Shown piece by piece: positions 61,090 through 64,000 of a stretch of DNA of 64,000 nucleotides; positions within the stretch are counted from its first letter, which is position 1; every line of letters starts with the position of its first letter. The DNA comes from Actinokineospora fastidiosa (GTDB lineage Bacteria > Actinomycetota > Actinomycetes > Mycobacteriales > Pseudonocardiaceae), in the NCBI RefSeq assembly GCF_014648415.1, contig NZ_BMRB01000001.1, positions 992,001 to 1,056,000 on the forward strand, given 5' to 3'. The notes below the pieces were generated by a model. That model saw nothing but the letters and a program-made list of their open reading frames with translations, was not told the DNA's origin and did not search any database. The translations under genes were made by a program, and so were the position numbers.

Positions 61090-61402
61090 GCGCGTCGTCC
61101 AGTTCGGACACCAGCTTCAGCTTCGGCCGCGCGCCGACGAGTGCGGTGAGGGGTTCGCCCGCGTCGAAGAGGATCAGGGTGGGCAGCGACATCACCTGGT
61201 AGGTCCGTGCGGTCAGCGGGTTCTCGTCGGTGTCGAGCTTGAGCACCGCCAGGTCGCCCGCGCGTTCGCGGGCGATCTCGGCGAGCACGGGAGCGATCAT
61301 GTGGCAGGGCGGGCACCAGCGCGCCCAGAAGTCCACGAGGACGGGGATCCCGCTGCGCAGGACGTCGCGCTCGAAGGTCGCGTCGGTGACGGCGGTCAGC
61401 AC
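61064..61402 (-). CDS. Thioredoxin-like protein with CPPC active site
   Basis: 112 residues of thioredoxin fold. The active site is WCPPC (Cys30-Pro-Pro-Cys33) in place of WCGPC; the cis-Pro region MSLPTLILF is kept. CPPC centres have altered redox potential in studied variants. GTG at 61402 overlaps the MerR stop by seven bases, so it is probably co-expressed with and controlled by that regulator. It could be the effector of a thiol or metal stress response. Confidence 0.88.
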   Translation of the reverse strand: MLTAVTDATFERDVLRSGIPVLVDFWARWCPPCHMIAPVLAEIARERAGDLAVLKLDTDENPLTARTYQVMSLPTLILFDAGEPLTALVGARPKLKLVSELDDALRRRASCR

Positions 61403-61782
61403 GACGGCTCCGCGTGGCAGGGACCGGGCTGGCGGGCCAGCGCGCCCGCCAGCTTCCGCACCAGGTCGGCGCGGACGGCGGTGAGCCGGTCGAGGCACGC
61501 GTCGACCTCGGCGAGCTTGCGCCGGTAGACGTCGATGGACGCCGGACACGCGTCCCCCGCCGTGTTGCCCGCGCGCAGGCACTCGACGAACGGCCGCGTG
61601 TCGTCGAGGCTCAGCCCCACGGCCTGCAGCGTCCGGATCTCGGTGACGAGCCGGACGTGGTCCTCGCCGTACTCCCGGTACCCGTTCGCCGAGCGCTGGG
61701 CGGGCAGCAGGCCCTGGGACTCGTAGAAGCGCAGAGCGCGGACGGTCGTGCCCGCCCGCCGCGCCAACTCGCCGATTCGCAT
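61396..61782 (-). CDS. MerR-family regulator with Cys-rich C-terminal region
   Basis: 128 residues. The N-terminal winged helix is RIGELARRAGTTVRALRFYE, followed by a coiled coil. Five cysteines lie in the C-terminal half (68, 79, 96, 122, 128), the last two in PGPCHAEPSC, which suggests metal or thiol sensing. ATG at 61782. It overlaps and precedes the CPPC thioredoxin gene. Confidence 0.87.
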   Translation of the reverse strand: MRIGELARRAGTTVRALRFYESQGLLPAQRSANGYREYGEDHVRLVTEIRTLQAVGLSLDDTRPFVECLRAGNTAGDACPASIDVYRRKLAEVDACLDRLTAVRADLVRKLAGALARQPGPCHAEPSC

Positions 61783-61829
61783 GCGCCCGACGCTAAACCC
61801 TGCCGCGGGCGTCAGGGCAAGCCCGACGA

Positions 61830-62312
61830 TCAGCCGAAGATCGCGACGGGATCGCCGGTGAACCAGACGTTGTCGATGACGACCCGGCGCATGACCCAGC
61901 GGTCGCCGTCGCGGACGAGGTCCACGTCGTAGCGGTTCTTCAGCAGGGCGAACGTGCCGTGGTCGGCGGTGAGCAGGTGCTGGGCCTCCACCAGCGCGGT
62001 GAGGCGCGCGGTGTCGCCCTCCACCGCGACGCGCGGGTTGGCGACCTGGTGGGTGGTCGTCACCCGGCCCGCGAACAGGGCGAGGATCGTGTCGACGATC
62101 GCGTCCCTGCCGGTCATCGGCGGCGGCGCCGCGCCCCACTTCGCCGCCGCGGGCCGGAAGTCCAGCTCGGCGTCGGGCGCGAACGACGAGGCGAACAGGT
62201 CCCGGTCCGGGAGGTCCTGGCCGAGCCCGAAGCGGTACAGCGCGTCGATGATCTCGACGCGGTCCCCCAGGTCCGAGGGGCGGCGGGCGGCTTGGTGCTC
62301 GACCACGTACAT
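61830..62312 (-). CDS. SnoaL-like (NTF2 superfamily) protein
   Basis: 160 residues with the SnoaL_4-type pattern: VEIIDALYRFGLGQDLPDRD, DAELDFRPA, then THQVANPRVAVEGDTA and a final strand RWVMRRVVIDNVWFTGD. Relatives include ring-hydroxylating enzyme subunits and polyketide cyclases; substrate unknown. ATG at 62312. It diverges from the LysR gene, which may control it. Confidence 0.82.
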   Translation of the reverse strand: MYVVEHQAARRPSDLGDRVEIIDALYRFGLGQDLPDRDLFASSFAPDAELDFRPAAAKWGAAPPPMTGRDAIVDTILALFAGRVTTTHQVANPRVAVEGDTARLTALVEAQHLLTADHGTFALLKNRYDVDLVRDGDRWVMRRVVIDNVWFTGDPVAIFG

Positions 62313-62419
62313 GAACGCTCCTTATTAGACGGTGCCCTCAACTCTCGCCGCGCGCCTCGGCGTGATCAATCACGACCGGTGGAAGGATCGTCAACCCGGA
62401 CTTAACGATCGGGGTGGTC

Positions 62420-63223
62420 ATGCTGGAGCGGCACGAGCTGGACGCGTTCCTGACCCTCGCCGAGGAACTGCACTTCGGCAGCACCGCCGAGCGCCTGCGC
62501 GTCTCGACGGCCCGGATCAGCCAGACGATCGCCCGCCTGGAGCGGCGCGTCGGGGTCCCCCTGTTCACCAGGACCAGCCGCCGGGTCGAGCTGACCGCGA
62601 CCGGACGGCGGCTGGCAGAAGAAGTCGGACCGGAGTGGGCGCGCATCCGCGCCGCGGTCGAGCGCGCGATCGAGCACGGCCGAGGCACCACCGGCACGCT
62701 GACCGTCGCCTTCGTCGGCGCGGCGTCCGGCCAACTGCTCGTCGGCGTGGCCGAGGTCTTCGGCGAGCGCCTGCCGGGCTGCCGGGTCGTGATCCGGGAG
62801 GCGCGGGCGGGCGAGGTCCTGCCCTGGCTGCGCGGCGGCGAGGTCGACCTTGCCTTGTCCACTCTTCCCGCCCCTGACGCCGACATCGCCGCTGGCCCAG
62901 TGCTGGTGAGGGAGGCGCGGATGCTGGCGGTGCCCGCGAACCACCCGTACGCCCGCCGCGATTCCGTCTCCGCGGCCGACCTGGCGCGGGTTCCCCTGCT
63001 GACCGAGCCGATCCAGGAGGCCCTCACCCTCGTCGGCGCGGGCCAGGGCGTCCTGCCCGTCGGCGCGCACGCCCGCCGCTACCACCCCCGTCCCGACGTC
63101 GTCTACGTCCTGATCGACGACGCCGAACCCGTGGAATGGGCCCTGCTGTGGCGCGCGGACGGCGCGACCGCCCGCGTGCGCGCCTTCGCCGAAGCCGCGG
63201 TCGACCTGCTCGGTCAGCCCTGA
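62420..63223 (+). CDS. LysR-family transcriptional regulator
   Basis: 267 residues. The N-terminal helix-turn-helix (FGSTAERLRVSTARISQTIARL) differs from typical LysR in the recognition helix (ARISQTI), a type seen in actinobacterial LysR groups. The effector domain begins near residue 90. ATG at 62420; GTG at 62414 is equally possible. It diverges from the SnoaL-like gene. Its stop overlaps dnaB tail to tail by ten bases. Confidence 0.9.
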   Translation: MLERHELDAFLTLAEELHFGSTAERLRVSTARISQTIARLERRVGVPLFTRTSRRVELTATGRRLAEEVGPEWARIRAAVERAIEHGRGTTGTLTVAFVGAASGQLLVGVAEVFGERLPGCRVVIREARAGEVLPWLRGGEVDLALSTLPAPDADIAAGPVLVREARMLAVPANHPYARRDSVSAADLARVPLLTEPIQEALTLVGAGQGVLPVGAHARRYHPRPDVVYVLIDDAEPVEWALLWRADGATARVRAFAEAAVDLLGQP

Positions 63224-64000
63224 GCGAGGTCGGCGAAGCGGCTGTAGTGGAGTTGGTGGGCGACGACCACGGTGGCCGTCGGACCGGCGCGGTGCTTGGC
63301 GATGATCAGGTCGGCCTCGCCCGCGCGCGGGTCGTCGCGTTCCCAGGCGTCGGGGCGGTTGATGAGGAGCACGATGTCGGCGTCCTGCTCCAGGGAGCCG
63401 GACTCGCGCAGGTCGGACAGCATCGGGCGCTTGTCGGTGCGTTGCTCGGGGCCGCGGTTCAGCTGGCTGATGGCCACCACCGGCACCTCCAGCTCCTTGG
63501 CCAGCAGCTTGAGCTGCCGGGAGAACTCCGACACCTCCTGCTGCCGCGACTCGACGCGCTTGCCCGAGGTCATCAGCTGCATGTAGTCGACCACGACCAG
63601 CCGCAGGTCGTGCCGCTGCTTGAGCCGCCGCGCCTTGGCCCGGATCTCCATCATCGTCATGTTCGGCGAGTCGTCCACGAACAGCGGCGCCTCGCTGATC
63701 TCGCTCATCCGCCGCGCCAGCTTGGTCCAGTCCTCGTCGCTCATCCGCCCACCGCGCATATCGGCCAACCGAATCCGCGCCTCGGCCGACAACATACGCA
63801 TGACGATCTCCGTCTTGCTCATCTCCAGACTGAAGATGACGCTCGTCATGTGGTGCTTGATGCTGCACGACCTGGCGAAATCCAGACCCAGCGTCGAGTT
63901 GTGCGTCGGCACCATCGACCGGCTCGCCAGGTAGAGGTGATCGGCGTTGTCCACTTCCACACAGCGGACCGGGACGCTGGGGACCGGGCGCACGTCGGTG
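63214..64000 (-). CDS. dnaB: Replicative DNA helicase DnaB, C-terminal part, interrupted by an intein
   Basis: The RecA-like motor of DnaB, read from the window edge. After the intein junction it resumes with STLGLDFARSCS, which is the rest of Walker A (GKST), then FSLEMSKTEIVMR, VVVDYMQLM (Walker B), RQQEVSEFSRQLKLLAKEL, and the arginine-finger region AKHRAGPTATV. The N-terminal domain and most of the intein lie outside the window. Stop at 63214-63216. After splicing the enzyme should be complete. Confidence 0.93.
   Translation of the reverse strand, partial: TDVRPVPSVPVRCVEVDNADHLYLASRSMVPTHNSTLGLDFARSCSIKHHMTSVIFSLEMSKTEIVMRMLSAEARIRLADMRGGRMSDEDWTKLARRMSEISEAPLFVDDSPNMTMMEIRAKARRLKQRHDLRLVVVDYMQLMTSGKRVESRQQEVSEFSRQLKLLAKELEVPVVAISQLNRGPEQRTDKRPMLSDLRESGSLEQDADIVLLINRPDAWERDDPRAGEADLIIAKHRAGPTATVVVAHQLHYSRFADLAQG
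63898..64000 (-). other. C-terminal end of a DnaB intein
   Basis: The protein just before STLGLDF reads VRCVEVDNADHLYLA then SMVPTHN. This is the standard intein C-terminal block F and G: a VxCVEVDN..HLYL strand and the terminal His-Asn, followed by Ser as the +1 extein residue. The Asn codon is 63898-63900 and the first extein codon (Ser) is 63895-63897. The insertion site splits the Walker A motif between Lys and Ser. Whether it carries a homing endonuclease cannot be seen. Confidence 0.9.

Overview
The window is very GC-rich and has the gene content and gene order of an actinobacterial replication origin. On the minus strand it reads dnaA, dnaN, gnd, recF, dciA (DUF721), gyrB, gyrA. On the plus strand it reads rpmH, rnpA, yidD, yidC, jag, rsmG, parA, parB. 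A block follows that matches the mycobacterial Rv3907-Rv3916 order: GNAT protein, cwlM, trxA, trxB, anti-sigma factor, sigM, pseudokinase, murJ, DUF6049, Nudix, pcnA. Together with a D-Ala-D-Ala ligase-like gene and a PLP aminotransferase beside parB, many GTG starts and leaderless-looking promoters, this suggests a Pseudonocardiales actinomycete. I cannot fix the genus from sequence alone.

Layout. 1-7.9 kb: gyrA (3' end outside the window), gyrB, dciA, recF, gnd, dnaN, all minus strand. 7.98-8.38 kb: oriC, with about ten DnaA-box-like 9-mers. 8.56-9.67 kb: a secreted S1-family protease that separates oriC from dnaA. 9.7-11.3 kb: dnaA. 11.5-16.8 kb: the rpmH-to-parB block with three parS sites; a fourth parS and extra DnaA boxes lie inside dciA. 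16.9-35.2 kb: cell-wall, redox, envelope-stress and RNA-processing genes. 35.25-38.2 kb: leuS preceded by a leaderless leader peptide and an attenuator. 38.4-40.7 kb: an accessory patch with a Panacea (DUF4065) toxin-antitoxin pair, an orphan Pycsar-type membrane effector and a ribokinase. 40.9-47.6 kb: an MMPL exporter with a divergent TetR regulator, a second TetR, a LysR, and threonine catabolism (tdh-kbl). 47.7-51.6 kb: a five-gene envelope two-component operon. 51.7-60.5 kb: large surface or secreted proteins, including a 1,830-residue protein with about 14 chaplin-like repeats. 60.7-63.2 kb: small SnoaL-like proteins, a MerR-thioredoxin pair with a CPPC active site, and a LysR. 63.2-64 kb: the 3' end of dnaB, interrupted at the Walker A motif by an intein that continues past the window edge.

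How the parts fit. The origin-proximal genes cover initiation (DnaA, oriC, clamp, DciA, DnaB), topology (gyrase) and segregation (ParAB and parS). The next block links peptidoglycan precursor control (CwlM, MurJ, pseudokinase, Ddl) to thiol redox and an ECF sigma factor. The most unusual pieces are the giant chaplin-like repeat protein with its secreted neighbour, the Panacea and Pycsar-effector patch, the protease placed between oriC and dnaA, DnaA and ParB sites embedded in dciA, and the DnaB intein. No tRNA, rRNA, CRISPR array or insertion sequence was recognised.
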